A model generated the notes under the pieces. That model saw only the letters and a program-made list of their open reading frames with translations. It was not told the origin of the DNA and searched no databases. Below, piece by piece: positions 24,667 to 34,310 of a stretch of 64,000 nt of DNA. The DNA is from Hyphomonas sp. BRH_c22 (GTDB taxonomy: Bacteria; Pseudomonadota; Alphaproteobacteria; Caulobacterales; Hyphomonadaceae), in contig NZ_LADU01000049.1 in the NCBI RefSeq assembly GCF_000961795.1, positions 1 through 64,000 of the forward strand. Direction: 5' to 3'. The position numbers were made by a program, and so were the translations under genes. How positions within the stretch are numbered: position 1 is the first letter of the stretch; each line of letters starts with the position of its first letter.

Positions 24667-26621
24667 CAGGCCTCGGTGTTTGCTACTATCCGGAACACTG
24701 GCCCGAAGTTGACTGGGCGGACGATGCGCGCCGCATGAAGCGTTTGGGGCTGGACCGGGTCCGGATCGGCGAATTCGCCTGGAGCAGAATGGAGCCAGCG
24801 CCCGGACAGTTTGACTGGGACTGGCTCGACAGGGCGATTGAGGTGCTTCATGGCGAAGGCCTTGGCATCATTCTCTGTACGCCAACAGCGACACCCCCCA
24901 AATGGCTGGTGGACCGGCATCCGGATATCCTTCCCTGCGACAGGCATGGCCACCCCAAAAGGTTCGGCTCGCGACGGCACTACTGTTTCTCCTCCGGGAC
25001 ATACCGGCGGGAGAGCGCGCGGATCGTGACTGCGCTGGCCAGCAGGTATGGCGAGCACCCGGCGGTCATCATGTGGCAGACCGACAATGAGTTTGGCCAC
25101 CATGGTACGCACGAGAGCTTCTCGCCGGATGCGGTCCGGGCGTTTCGTGTGTGGCTGGAAGAACGGTACAAGACGATCAGCGCCCTTAATGCGGCGTGGG
25201 GAACGGCGTTTTGGTCCCAGACATATCGGTCGTTTGATGAGGTCGATCCGCCAAATGCCACCGTGACCGAGGCCAATCCGTCCCATCGCCTCGACTATCG
25301 GCGATTCTCCAGCGACGAAATCTGTGCTTATAATCAGATGCAGGTCGATATCCTGCGCGAACTCAGCCCCGGGCGACCCATCGCGCACAACTATATCGGC
25401 GATTTCACGTTGTTCGATCATCATGATATCGGTGCGACGCTGGATTATGCCACCTGGGACAGTTACCCGATCGGCCTGCTCAGCGAAGGCGATCACAGCC
25501 ATGCGGACAAGGCCCGCTGGCTGCGCAATGGCCACCCGGACTTTGCCGCCTTCAATCATGATGTCTTCCGCCACTGTTCGCCGAACTGGGGCGTGATGGA
25601 GCAGCAGCCGGGACCGGTAAACTGGGCTACGCACAATGCCGCGCCGGCGCCAGGCATGGTCCGGCTGTGGACATGGGAGGCCTTTGCCCATGGCGCTGAT
25701 TTCGTCAGCTATTTCCGCTGGCGGCAGGTGCCATTTGGCCAGGAGCAGACACATGCAGGATTGCTGGGGCCCGACCGCCGCGATTCGCCAGCCATTGATG
25801 AAATCAGGCAGGTAAAAGACGAAATGGAACGGATCGGATCGCTGGAACGGGTGCGCGCGCCCGTCGCGATCCTCTACGACTATCCGAGTCTGTGGCAGCA
25901 TGAGATCCAGCCGCATGGGCGGGCCGGGTCCGTGCTCGAAATGAGCCGGTCCATCTATTCTGCCTGCCGCCGTCTCGGGCTGGACGTCGATATCGTGCCG
26001 CCGCGTTCTGACCTTGAAGGGTACAGACTGATCCTTCTGCCAAGCCTGACGATTGTGGATGACGATCTTGTCCGGCGGTTGGGGGAGTCAGGCGCGGCCG
26101 TGCTGGCGACCCCCTTGACCGGTTCACGGACCGGAGAGGGGCATATACCCGATGGACTGGCGCCGGGGGCCTTTACTGATTTGATCCCCATGCGGGTTGA
26201 CCGCTTTGAAAGCCTCGCGCCCTTCATCCGGCTGGATGTCGAGGCGGAAGGCAAGGTCTACGATGCCGGTCTCTGGCGCGAGTCCGTGACCAGTCCGGCA
26301 GATGTTCGCGCGCAATTCGCCAATGGCGAACCGGTATGGCTGCAGCATGAGCATTATCACTACCTGGCATGCTGGCCCGGCGATGAGCTGTTGGATCATG
26401 TCTTGCGCCGCCTGTGTGAGGAGGTTCACCTGCCGATACGCGACACCGGGCCGGGGCTCCGGCTGCGCCGCGCCGGAAACGTGCAATTTGCGTTTAATTA
26501 TGGCCCGGCAGCCTGCGATTTGAGGTCAATTGGCGCCCCGGCTGACGAGAGTGCCTTCCTGATCGGCAGCGCGCATATCCCGTGCGCCGGGGTATCAGCC
26601 TGGCGTCTGTCCCAGGAGTAG
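24663..26621 (+). CDS. Beta-galactosidase, GH42
   Basis: A 652-residue cytoplasmic beta-galactosidase, the normal size for GH42. It starts with GVCYYPEHWPE, the family N terminus, and keeps FAWSRMEPAPG, the acid/base Glu143 in WQTDNEFGHH and the nucleophile Glu313 in WGVMEQQPGPVNW; these numbers match those of the Thermus A4 enzyme (141 and 312). The middle trimerisation domain and a C-terminal beta domain are present. The ATG overlaps the GH36 stop codon as ATGA, so alpha- and beta-galactosidase are made together, with the gal operon opposite to process the galactose released. Confidence 0.94.
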   Translation: MTGLGVCYYPEHWPEVDWADDARRMKRLGLDRVRIGEFAWSRMEPAPGQFDWDWLDRAIEVLHGEGLGIILCTPTATPPKWLVDRHPDILPCDRHGHPKRFGSRRHYCFSSGTYRRESARIVTALASRYGEHPAVIMWQTDNEFGHHGTHESFSPDAVRAFRVWLEERYKTISALNAAWGTAFWSQTYRSFDEVDPPNATVTEANPSHRLDYRRFSSDEICAYNQMQVDILRELSPGRPIAHNYIGDFTLFDHHDIGATLDYATWDSYPIGLLSEGDHSHADKARWLRNGHPDFAAFNHDVFRHCSPNWGVMEQQPGPVNWATHNAAPAPGMVRLWTWEAFAHGADFVSYFRWRQVPFGQEQTHAGLLGPDRRDSPAIDEIRQVKDEMERIGSLERVRAPVAILYDYPSLWQHEIQPHGRAGSVLEMSRSIYSACRRLGLDVDIVPPRSDLEGYRLILLPSLTIVDDDLVRRLGESGAAVLATPLTGSRTGEGHIPDGLAPGAFTDLIPMRVDRFESLAPFIRLDVEAEGKVYDAGLWRESVTSPADVRAQFANGEPVWLQHEHYHYLACWPGDELLDHVLRRLCEEVHLPIRDTGPGLRLRRAGNVQFAFNYGPAACDLRSIGAPADESAFLIGSAHIPCAGVSAWRLSQE

Positions 26622-26692
26622 GGCTTTGCCGTGCCGCAGCGTTAACGAGTAGGAAAACATGCTCCAGTATTTGATTCTATATTGGAAATGAA

Positions 26693-27790
26693 ATGGTAAT
26701 GGACTGGAGCGGTTCCATGCAGGCAGCATTGCGCAAAAACGAGACCCCGAGGCGCCAGAACAGGGCGTCACTCGACTTTGTCGAAGTGTACAAGAATGCC
26801 GGAAAGGCATTCGGGTTGATCGAGCGCTACCGGACGCCTCCTTTTCCCGGTACCTATGCCCTCTGGTACGCCTATGTATCAGGCACGGATTGCGAACTCA
26901 TCAGTCGGATCGACGATTTCCTGGCGAAGAATGGCGGTCTGAATCCCTACGATATCGAACAACTCTGTCTGTCGCTGGAGGCGCAGGGCGGCCAGGATAT
27001 CGACACCAAAAATGTTGGCCAGGCCGTGGAGCAGGAACTTGAAGGCATTCTGAAGGTCATTGCATCTGGCGCCGAGCGAAGCGACAGTTTCAGGAACGCA
27101 TTGAGCGATGTCCAGAAAAGCTTGCCGGGCTCAAAGACCAGCGAAGACCTTGATGCGATCGTGTCAAAGCTTGTTCAAGAGAACCAGCGTATGGCCGATG
27201 CGACCCGGCAAATGAATGATAGTCTCGTTGCATCCCAAAGCCAGATTCAGACCCTGAACCAGGAGCTGGCCAGCGCCCGCATCCAAAGCCTGCGCGACCC
27301 GCTCACGTCCCTCTGGAACCGGGGGGCATTCGACAGGCGGATCATGGAAGAGGTTCAAGAGGCGGAGGCGTCAGGGCAGCAACTCTGCCTTGCCATGGCG
27401 GACATTGATGAGTTCAAGATGGTAAATGATACGTACGGCCACCAGCACGGCGATGAAGTGCTGCGCAGGTTTGCGTCACTCATCGGTGACAACATCAAGG
27501 GCCAGGACATGGTCGCGCGATATGGCGGGGAAGAGTTCGCGATAATTTTCCCGAAAACCAGCGTCCTGTCGGCCTATAATCTCCTTGTGAAGATCAAGCA
27601 CCAGTTCGAAGAGTTGAAAATTCCAGTCGATGGATGCGACGGGACGTTTACAACGGTGACGGCCTCATTCGGTGTTGCACGGTTCGAGATGGGCATGACG
27701 GTGCGAGATCTGATCAATCAGGCTGACACCTACCTGTTCGAAGCCAAGAAGGCCGGGCGCAATCGCGTCAAGGCAATCGGGTTTGCCTGA
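26693..27790 (+). CDS. Diguanylate cyclase (GGDEF)
   Basis: A 365-residue cytoplasmic protein that would make cyclic di-GMP from GTP. Residues 1 to about 150 form a helical domain unlike common sensor domains; it includes RTPPFPGTYALWYAYVSG. A helix/coiled coil (about 150-198) leads into the GGDEF domain from SLRDPLTSLWNRGAFDRR, with NDTYGHQHGDEVLRRF and the active site ARYGGEEFAIIFP. The four residues before it at the inhibitory site are KGQD rather than RxxD, so product feedback inhibition is probably absent. Two close ATG codons (26693, 26699) could start it. It appears to be a single-gene unit between the galactosidases and a fatty-acid gene. Confidence 0.9.
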   Translation: MVMDWSGSMQAALRKNETPRRQNRASLDFVEVYKNAGKAFGLIERYRTPPFPGTYALWYAYVSGTDCELISRIDDFLAKNGGLNPYDIEQLCLSLEAQGGQDIDTKNVGQAVEQELEGILKVIASGAERSDSFRNALSDVQKSLPGSKTSEDLDAIVSKLVQENQRMADATRQMNDSLVASQSQIQTLNQELASARIQSLRDPLTSLWNRGAFDRRIMEEVQEAEASGQQLCLAMADIDEFKMVNDTYGHQHGDEVLRRFASLIGDNIKGQDMVARYGGEEFAIIFPKTSVLSAYNLLVKIKHQFEELKIPVDGCDGTFTTVTASFGVARFEMGMTVRDLINQADTYLFEAKKAGRNRVKAIGFA

Positions 27791-27909
27791 CCGTCTGCCA
27801 GCGCATTCTTACCACTCTTGAGGTTGATGGCCGGGGCGCGTAGCGTAGGAGAGTTATGCTATTCAAGCGCAATCCCAATCGTAGAACACCCATCTGAAAG
27901 CCAGCCACA

Positions 27910-29199
27910 ATGCCTGCAATCATCATGTCTCCCGAACAGGTTTCTGCCTATATCGCCCAGGCCGGACGCGATGCCTGGAAGGTTCCAGGCCTTCCGGCTG
28001 ATACGCCGCTGCGCGAGATCAGGTCGGTTGGCGTGATCGGCGCCGGCACGATGGGCGGCGGCATCTCCATGAATTTCGCAACGGCCGGGATTCCGGTCCG
28101 CATCCTTGAAACGAAGCAGGAGGCGCTTGATCGCGGGCTTGGTGTGGTGCGCGGCCACTACCAGCGCAGCGCCGACAAGGGCCGCTTCCCGCAGGAGGAC
28201 GTTGGCGTTCGCATGGGCCTCCTTACCGGAACGCTCGACATGGAATCGTTCTCTGATTGCGATCTCGTCATCGAGGCCGTGTTCGAGGACATGGACCTGA
28301 AGAAGAGGATTTTCAGCGATCTGGACCGGATCATGAAGCCGGGTGCGATTTTGGCCACGAATACATCCGCACTGAACATCGACGCGATCGCCAGCACCAC
28401 CAAGCGCCCGGAGGATGTCATTGGCCTGCACTTTTTCTCGCCGGCAAACGTGATGAAACTGCTGGAAATCGTTCGCGCCGATCACACGGCTGACGACGTG
28501 ATCGCGACCTGCATGGACCTTGCGAAAAAGATTAACAAGGTTGCAGTTCTGGTCGGGGTTTGCCCCGGATTCGTCGGGAACCGGATCCTCGCTGCGCGGC
28601 AGGCGCAGGCGCAAAAGCTGGTCTATCAGGGCGCCATGCCGTGGGATGTCGATGCGGCGTTGAACACGTTCGGTTTCCGGATGGGCCCCTACCAGATGTC
28701 CGACCTGGCCGGTCTCGACATTGGCTGGAAAAAAGGCGCTAAAACGGCCAATCCGATCCGGGATGCCTTGTGCGAGATCGACCGGCGCGGCCAGAAGACA
28801 GGTGCGGGCTATTACGATTATGACGAGAACCGGAACCCAGTCCCGTCCAGCGTCACGGCTGAAATCATTCGTGATATTACGGGGGTCGATTCCGCGGCGG
28901 CCCCGTCTGTCGAGGCGATCATCGCAAGCTGCATCCATCCGATGATCAATGAGGGCCTGAAAATCCTCGAGGAGAAAAAGGCCCAGCGCGCCTCGGACAT
29001 CGATGTTGTCTGGCTCAACGGCTATGGCTGGCCTGCCGACAAGGGCGGCCCGATGCTGTATGGCGATATGGTGGGGGCAGAGACGGTACTGGCGACCATG
29101 GAGCGGCTGGGAGCTGACGATGAGCGCTTTGCGCCGGCAGAGTCCCTGAAGCGTTTGGCGCGGGATGGCGGACGGTTCACCGAGGTTCCGGCCGGTTAG
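27910..29199 (+). CDS. 3-hydroxyacyl-CoA dehydrogenase without hydratase domain
   Basis: A 429-residue NAD-dependent dehydrogenase of beta-oxidation. A short N-terminal extension is followed by the Rossmann motif VIGAGTMGGGISMNFA, FEDMDLKKRIFSDLD, NTSALNIDAIA, IGLHFFSPANVMKLLEIVR (about residues 173-191), then two C-terminal 3HCDH domains with PGFVGNRILAARQ and GYGWPADKGGPMLYGD. It corresponds to the C-terminal half of FadB/FadJ, which are about 700 residues, and the enoyl-CoA hydratase half is missing. It stands alone on the plus strand, so the hydratase would come from elsewhere. An ATG at 27925 is a second possible start. Confidence 0.88.
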   Translation: MPAIIMSPEQVSAYIAQAGRDAWKVPGLPADTPLREIRSVGVIGAGTMGGGISMNFATAGIPVRILETKQEALDRGLGVVRGHYQRSADKGRFPQEDVGVRMGLLTGTLDMESFSDCDLVIEAVFEDMDLKKRIFSDLDRIMKPGAILATNTSALNIDAIASTTKRPEDVIGLHFFSPANVMKLLEIVRADHTADDVIATCMDLAKKINKVAVLVGVCPGFVGNRILAARQAQAQKLVYQGAMPWDVDAALNTFGFRMGPYQMSDLAGLDIGWKKGAKTANPIRDALCEIDRRGQKTGAGYYDYDENRNPVPSSVTAEIIRDITGVDSAAAPSVEAIIASCIHPMINEGLKILEEKKAQRASDIDVVWLNGYGWPADKGGPMLYGDMVGAETVLATMERLGADDERFAPAESLKRLARDGGRFTEVPAG

Positions 29200-29278
29200 G
29201 CAACAGCTGGGGAGCAATACGTAGTGACGCCTTGCCACTGGGCGTAAGATAATTGGACGAAAGCCGGAGGAAATACTC

Positions 29279-29716
29279 ATGAAGCTCAAAAACGGAACCT
29301 GGGTAATTGTTTGCGATGCCGGCAAGTTTCTGCTGCTCGAAAACAATGGCGATCAGGATGTGATGGACCTGCGCGTGGTCGACCATGAGGAAGTGGCAAA
29401 TCCGAGGACGAGCGAACAGGGAACGGCCCGACCGGGCCGGTTCCAGAAGACTTCGGATCGACGCGGCAGCACCGTGGAGACCGACTGGCATGCGCTCGGA
29501 GAAATCCGTTTTGCAGAAGATCTTGCAGACCGGCTGGACCGATGGGCAGGCCAGGACCGGTTCGACGGACTTGTCATCGTGGCCGACAGCCGGACGATGG
29601 GTGTCTTGCGCACCGCCTTGTCAGAACAGGTGAAGACGCGCGTTTTGGCGGAAATCCAGAAAGACTATGCGCATCGCACCATCGAATTCATCGAAGACGC
29701 ACTCGCCAAAGCGTAG
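29279..29716 (+). CDS. Host attachment family protein
   Basis: A 145-residue soluble protein of the Host_attach family (named after Agrobacterium proteins required for attachment to plant cells; real biochemical role unknown, distantly similar to eRF1/Vms1-like folds). Typical parts: WVIVCDAGKFLLLEN at the N terminus, RPGRFQKTSDRRGSTVETDWH in two adjoining pieces, FDGLVIVADSRTMGVLR and DYAHRTIEFIEDAL at the end. A strong ribosome-binding site (GGAGGA) precedes the ATG. It faces the BCCT transporter gene, 15 bases away. Confidence 0.8.
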   Translation: MKLKNGTWVIVCDAGKFLLLENNGDQDVMDLRVVDHEEVANPRTSEQGTARPGRFQKTSDRRGSTVETDWHALGEIRFAEDLADRLDRWAGQDRFDGLVIVADSRTMGVLRTALSEQVKTRVLAEIQKDYAHRTIEFIEDALAKA

Positions 29717-29731
29717 GAGCTCGCACCGGCG

Positions 29732-31384
29732 CTAGGACCCGGCAGGCTCTGCCGCCTTGTCGACTGTTTCGGCATTCATCTGCTTTTGGTCGTCCCTCAT
29801 GCCCATATAGAGGCTGAGGCAGCAGACGAGCAGGATGACAGTGAACGGTAAAGCTGCCGTGATCGTACCTGCCTGTAGCGATTGCAGGACATCCGTACCG
29901 CCGCCATACAGCAGTGCCGACGCTGTCAGTCCAAGCGCCGTCGCCCAGAACACGCGTTGTCCGACAGGTGAATCCGTCTTGCCGCCACTCGTTATCGTGT
30001 CGACAACCAGTGCGCCGGAATCAGCCGATGTCACGATGAATATAACAAGCAGCATGATGGCCACGGCCGAAGTGATTTCGGGGAAGGGCATTCCCGCAAG
30101 CATTTCAAACAGGACGAGGGATGCGCTGGTCATATCGCCTGCCAGCTCACCTGTGCCGGATTGGTGCTGGGCAAGCGCGGTTTTGCCGAAGGCGGAGAAC
30201 CAGATCACGCAGATCGTGAACGGCGCCAGCAAGACGACTGCGAAATACTGCCTGACAGTGCGGCCGCGGGAAATCCGGGCAATGAACATGCCGACAAAGG
30301 GCGACCAGGAAATCCACCAGGCCCAGTAGAATATCGTCCAGTCGTGGAACCAGAGAATGTCCGTTCGTCCGATCCAGCCGGTCAGCGAAGGTGTGTCGCC
30401 GACATAGGACAGGAAATTCTGGCCGATGCCTGTAAAGATCGCGATGGTCGGCCCGGCAATGATGACGAACATCAGCAAGGCGAAGGCCAGGCCCATGTTT
30501 ATATTGCTGAGCAGCTTTACGCCGCCATCCAGTCCCCGGAGGACAGACAGGACCGCCAAACCGGTCATCGCGGCGATCAAGCCAATCTGCAGGCCGGGAT
30601 TGGGCTCGAACCCAAAGAGGTAGGCGAGCCCGCTCGCTGCCTGCGTCGCGCCGATTCCGATTGTCGTGGCGAGGCCGAAGATGGTTGATACCACTGCGAA
30701 CAGATCGATGATGTGCCCGGGCCAACCCCAGATCCGCTCGCCCAATATGGGGTAGAAGGTGGAGCGGATGCTCAGCGGCAGTCCCTTGTTGTGGGCGAAG
30801 AAGCCGAGAGACAGGCCGACAGTCGCGTAGATGGCCCAGGGGAAGAGGCCCCAGTGGAAAATTGTGGCGCTGAAGGCGAGCCGCTCAGCCGCCGGCGTGC
30901 CGGGCTCGACACCCAGCGGTGTGCCATACCAGTCAGTATAATAGGCCAGCGGCTCTGCCGCGCCGTAAAACATGAAGCCGATGCCGACGCCGCAGGCGAA
31001 CAGCATGGCGATCCATGAATGGATCTTGAAGTCGGGTGTGGCATCCGGGCCGCCAAGGCGAATGCGGCCAAGGGGGCTCACGCAAAGCGACAATGCAAAG
31101 AGCAGGACAATGATGGGTGTGATAGCGAACAGCCAGTCAGCGCTCTGCAGAGTCCATGTCTTGGCCGCCACGAGTGTCTGTGTCGAGGACTCGGGGAAGA
31201 TCAGCGTAGCTGCTGAGAAGAGCAGGACCAGGCCGGCGCTGAGGAAGAAGACAGGGTTGTGAATATCGAAGCCCAGCACTTCGATATTGTCCTGACCGAC
31301 TTCGTAGTCAGTCTCGTATTCAAACAGCGGTTCTTCACCGGTGATCGGGGCGTCAGGCTCTGGAGTCGTTGATTCGATGGTCAT
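29732..31384 (-). CDS. BCCT-family transporter (betaine/carnitine/choline)
   Basis: A 550-residue inner-membrane protein with about 12 transmembrane helices and long polar ends. The signature is WAWWISWSPFVGMFIARIS, with FHWGLFPWAIYA and GADFMF-type residues GFMFYGAAEPLAYYTDW before it. BCCT carriers import compatible solutes such as glycine betaine with Na+ or H+. It is a single gene, convergent with the host-attachment gene, and divergent from a TonB receptor across a 265-base gap. Together with the proline genes at the other end of the window it fits life at varying salinity. Substrate unknown. Confidence 0.9.
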   Translation of the reverse strand: MTIESTTPEPDAPITGEEPLFEYETDYEVGQDNIEVLGFDIHNPVFFLSAGLVLLFSAATLIFPESSTQTLVAAKTWTLQSADWLFAITPIIVLLFALSLCVSPLGRIRLGGPDATPDFKIHSWIAMLFACGVGIGFMFYGAAEPLAYYTDWYGTPLGVEPGTPAAERLAFSATIFHWGLFPWAIYATVGLSLGFFAHNKGLPLSIRSTFYPILGERIWGWPGHIIDLFAVVSTIFGLATTIGIGATQAASGLAYLFGFEPNPGLQIGLIAAMTGLAVLSVLRGLDGGVKLLSNINMGLAFALLMFVIIAGPTIAIFTGIGQNFLSYVGDTPSLTGWIGRTDILWFHDWTIFYWAWWISWSPFVGMFIARISRGRTVRQYFAVVLLAPFTICVIWFSAFGKTALAQHQSGTGELAGDMTSASLVLFEMLAGMPFPEITSAVAIMLLVIFIVTSADSGALVVDTITSGGKTDSPVGQRVFWATALGLTASALLYGGGTDVLQSLQAGTITAALPFTVILLVCCLSLYMGMRDDQKQMNAETVDKAAEPAGS

Positions 31385-31649
31385 GGCCGGGTTTTGCAGG
31401 ATAATATTCCATTATCAAAGTAAAATGCTGCACTGATGACAGCGCCCGCCAGCGCCTATGGCAGAAAAACTGCGTAAAATGGGGCTAAAATGCAACAGTT
31501 CGTGGCTTCTCCGGACAAGCGCACGGCAAAAGCCTTTTTATTGTCGAAGTTTATGATAGCCCCGAAAGCCTATCGATCAGTCGTCGTTTCACTTGTCGCG
31601 CCTCGCAATGGCGCGGGTGACGACTGGAGCTGACCTAAAGGGACGACAA

Positions 31650-34229
31650 ATGAACAAATTAATGTATGGCGCTTCGCTGGCGGCAATGGCTGGCCTTCTT
31701 ACTCCGATGGCTGTTGCGCAAGAGCCCGCGCCAAAGGCGCCGAAACAGGAAACTCGCCGCCTCAAGGCTGTCACTGTCACGGCAACAAAGCGAAGCGAAA
31801 CCGCCCAGAGCATTCCGGTTGCTGTGGTTGCGCTGGGAGAAACCGAGCTCGACAATCTGGGGGTCAAGAACTTTACCGATTACCTTGTCCAGCTTCCCGG
31901 CGTCACGGCGGGCGGTTCCGGGCCGGGACAAAGCACGATCTATATTCGCGGTATTGCGTCGACCACGCCGAACCTGACCACCGCAGGCGTTGCCGGCCTG
32001 GCGCCCAATGTGGCGCTTTACCTTGACGAACAGCCTGTCTCGCAGCCAGGGCGCAATCTCGACGTTTATGCCGCAGACCTTGAGCGCGTCGAAGTGCTTT
32101 CCGGACCTCAGGGCACCCTGTTCGGCGCCAGCTCGCAGGCCGGTACGGTCCGCCTGATCACGAACAAGCCGCAGCTCGGCCGGTTCGAGGCCAAGGTGAA
32201 AGCGTCGACCTCGTTCACCGAAGGCGGCGACATGAGCAACAGTGTCGAGGCGGTCATGAACCTGCCTGTCACGGACAATTTTGCCGTGCGCGGTGTCGTT
32301 TATACCGACAATCAGGGCGGCTATATCGACAATGTCGGCGGCGTGCTGGACGCGTCGCAGTCGGCGCGCTTCCGGCCTGCCGGAACGGTGCGCGAAAACG
32401 GTACGGTTGTTCAGCCTAATCGTGCAGGCTTCCAGGCGGGCGCAGACCTGTCGGACGTGAACTTCATTTCGGCCAACAACGCGTCGATCGCCGAGAAGAA
32501 CATCAATGATACCAGCTATCAGGGCTTCCGCCTCAGCGCTCTCTATGAATTCAGTGCCGACTGGCGGCTCAATGTGGCCCATGCGCAGCAGAGGCTTGAT
32601 GCGGACGGCGTTTTCTTCGCCGATCCTGAACTCGACGATTACGATGTCGTGAGGTTCAGCGAAGACAAGATCGAAGACAGCTACCACAATACGAGCTGGA
32701 CACTGGATGGCCGGATAGGGGCGCTTGAGGCGGTTTATACCGGGGCCTACACGGAACGGACGACTGACCAGATTGTCGATTATTCCGACTATCTTTTCGT
32801 CGCTCAATACCTGCCATATTATATCTGCGACGGCTCTGTCAGCTATCCGGGTGCGGCCGCACCCAGCGGTACATGCTACGCCCCGAGCCTGTTCGTGAAG
32901 TCGAGCACCGAAACCGAAATCCAGACGCATGAACTCCGTTTCAACACGCCGGACACGTACCGCATCCGCGCGACCTTTGGCGGCTTCTTCAGCGACCTGG
33001 AGCTGCGCGAACTGAATGACTTCACCTATCCTGGCTCGACACAGATTCTCGGTTTCAACGGTGAGGTGGGCTTTGCGCCGAACTATCCGCTGACCAATAC
33101 GGCGGTCACCGGGGCTGTCGGGAACGCATCGCCGGGCTATTTCAGCGAACCCGGCCCGTTTCCGGCGGGCGTCATCTTCCGCAATGACGTGAAGCGTACA
33201 GACAAGCAGCTCGGCCTCTTCGGTGAAGCGACGTTCGACCTCACCGACCAGTTCGCACTGACGGTGGGTGCGCGCTGGTACGATATCGAAGTCGACCTCG
33301 ATGGCAGCGCGAACTCGTCCTTCTCCAATCTCGGCCAGACCGATGATGCGCAGGCCTTCGGCACGAACATCTCGGCGCAGTTCGCTCCGGGCAATGCCGT
33401 GGGTGCACCAGACAAGGCCGCGACAGACGGCTTTATCTACAAGATCACGGGTGAATGGACGCCAACGGACAATATGTTGTTCTTTGCAACCTATTCTGAA
33501 GGCTTCCGGCCCGGCTTGCTCAACCGTCCCGGCGGCGCACCAGGCCCGAACGGATATACGGTTCCCTATGCACTTGATACCGATGAAGTGAAGAATTACG
33601 AGATCGGCTGGAAAACCGAACTGTTCGACAATTCCCTCCGGCTGAACGGCTCGGCCTTCCTTGTCGAAATCGAAAACCTGCAGACGACAATCTTCGATCC
33701 GTCCATCGTCAACCTGTTCTTCTCCGACAATGCGGCGAATGCCGAAATCCAGGGCCTTGAGGGTGAGTTCACCTGGGCCCCTGCGTCGGTTGACGGCCTG
33801 ACGCTTGCCGGTGCGTTTTCGTTCCTCGACACGGAGGTGACGGAAGTCATCACGCCAACGGATGACGTCCTGCTTGGGTCCGAGCTGGCCTTTGCGCCGG
33901 CCTATCAGGGCAATATTCGTGCACGGTATGAATGGGATATGGAACGCCGCCTGGCGGGTTCGTCCCTGCGGGCGCATGTGATGCCGCAGATCGTATTCTC
34001 CGACAGTTCCTTCAGCGATATTATCGAAATCAACAAGGCAGAGATCGATGGCTGGGTGACACTGGGCGCAACGCTCGGAGTGAGTGCCGACAAATGGACG
34101 GCAGAATTGTTCGGCTCGAACCTGACGAACGAGTACGCAGAACTTGCGAACAATTTCGTGTTTGACCGCGAACGGGTGACGCCCGTCCGGCCACGCACGG
34201 TCGGCGTTCGCGTGTCCTTCTCATACTAG
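31650..34229 (+). CDS. TonB-dependent receptor
   Basis: An 859-residue outer-membrane receptor. The start at 31650 is preferred to one 57 bases upstream because it has AAGGGA in front and begins a proper signal peptide (MNKLMYGASLAAMAGLLTP, cleaved after AVAQ). Next are a TonB-box region LKAVTVTATKRS, the plug domain (VKNFTDYLVQLPGV, LERVEVLSGPQGTLFGASSQ) and a 22-stranded barrel ending in VSFSY. Substrate is unknown; plug and barrel resemble the large sphingomonad/hyphomonad type. A strong terminator follows, and then a TPR-sulfotransferase gene, a common neighbour in this type of genome. Confidence 0.93.
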   Translation: MNKLMYGASLAAMAGLLTPMAVAQEPAPKAPKQETRRLKAVTVTATKRSETAQSIPVAVVALGETELDNLGVKNFTDYLVQLPGVTAGGSGPGQSTIYIRGIASTTPNLTTAGVAGLAPNVALYLDEQPVSQPGRNLDVYAADLERVEVLSGPQGTLFGASSQAGTVRLITNKPQLGRFEAKVKASTSFTEGGDMSNSVEAVMNLPVTDNFAVRGVVYTDNQGGYIDNVGGVLDASQSARFRPAGTVRENGTVVQPNRAGFQAGADLSDVNFISANNASIAEKNINDTSYQGFRLSALYEFSADWRLNVAHAQQRLDADGVFFADPELDDYDVVRFSEDKIEDSYHNTSWTLDGRIGALEAVYTGAYTERTTDQIVDYSDYLFVAQYLPYYICDGSVSYPGAAAPSGTCYAPSLFVKSSTETEIQTHELRFNTPDTYRIRATFGGFFSDLELRELNDFTYPGSTQILGFNGEVGFAPNYPLTNTAVTGAVGNASPGYFSEPGPFPAGVIFRNDVKRTDKQLGLFGEATFDLTDQFALTVGARWYDIEVDLDGSANSSFSNLGQTDDAQAFGTNISAQFAPGNAVGAPDKAATDGFIYKITGEWTPTDNMLFFATYSEGFRPGLLNRPGGAPGPNGYTVPYALDTDEVKNYEIGWKTELFDNSLRLNGSAFLVEIENLQTTIFDPSIVNLFFSDNAANAEIQGLEGEFTWAPASVDGLTLAGAFSFLDTEVTEVITPTDDVLLGSELAFAPAYQGNIRARYEWDMERRLAGSSLRAHVMPQIVFSDSSFSDIIEINKAEIDGWVTLGATLGVSADKWTAELFGSNLTNEYAELANNFVFDRERVTPVRPRTVGVRVSFSY

Positions 34230-34254
34230 GCACACGATCCGACTTGAATTGATG

Positions 34255-34290
34255 CCGGCGCCCTGACACCTTCAGGGCGCCGGTCTTTTC
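34255..34290 (+). terminator. Rho-independent terminator after TonB receptor
   Basis: CCGGCGCCCTGA (34255-34266) pairs perfectly with TCAGGGCGCCGG (34272-34283) over a 5-base loop and is followed by TCTTTTC. It lies 25 bases beyond the receptor stop and 20 bases before the sulfotransferase start, so the receptor and the next three genes may be separately transcribed or attenuated. Confidence 0.8.
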
Positions 34291-34310
34291 TGGAGCACCT
34301 GAAACCCTTC

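Noticed and set aside
24636-25916. A 426-codon open frame antisense to the GH42 gene
   Set aside because: Shadow of the beta-galactosidase gene; the translation has no motif.
27859-29346. A 495-codon open frame antisense to the 3-hydroxyacyl-CoA dehydrogenase
   Set aside because: No signal or domain; the plus-strand gene is clear.
31659-33977. A 772-codon open frame antisense to the TonB receptor gene
   Set aside because: Its product has no recognisable domain, and the plus strand encodes an unmistakable receptor. Such frames arise from GC-rich codon bias.
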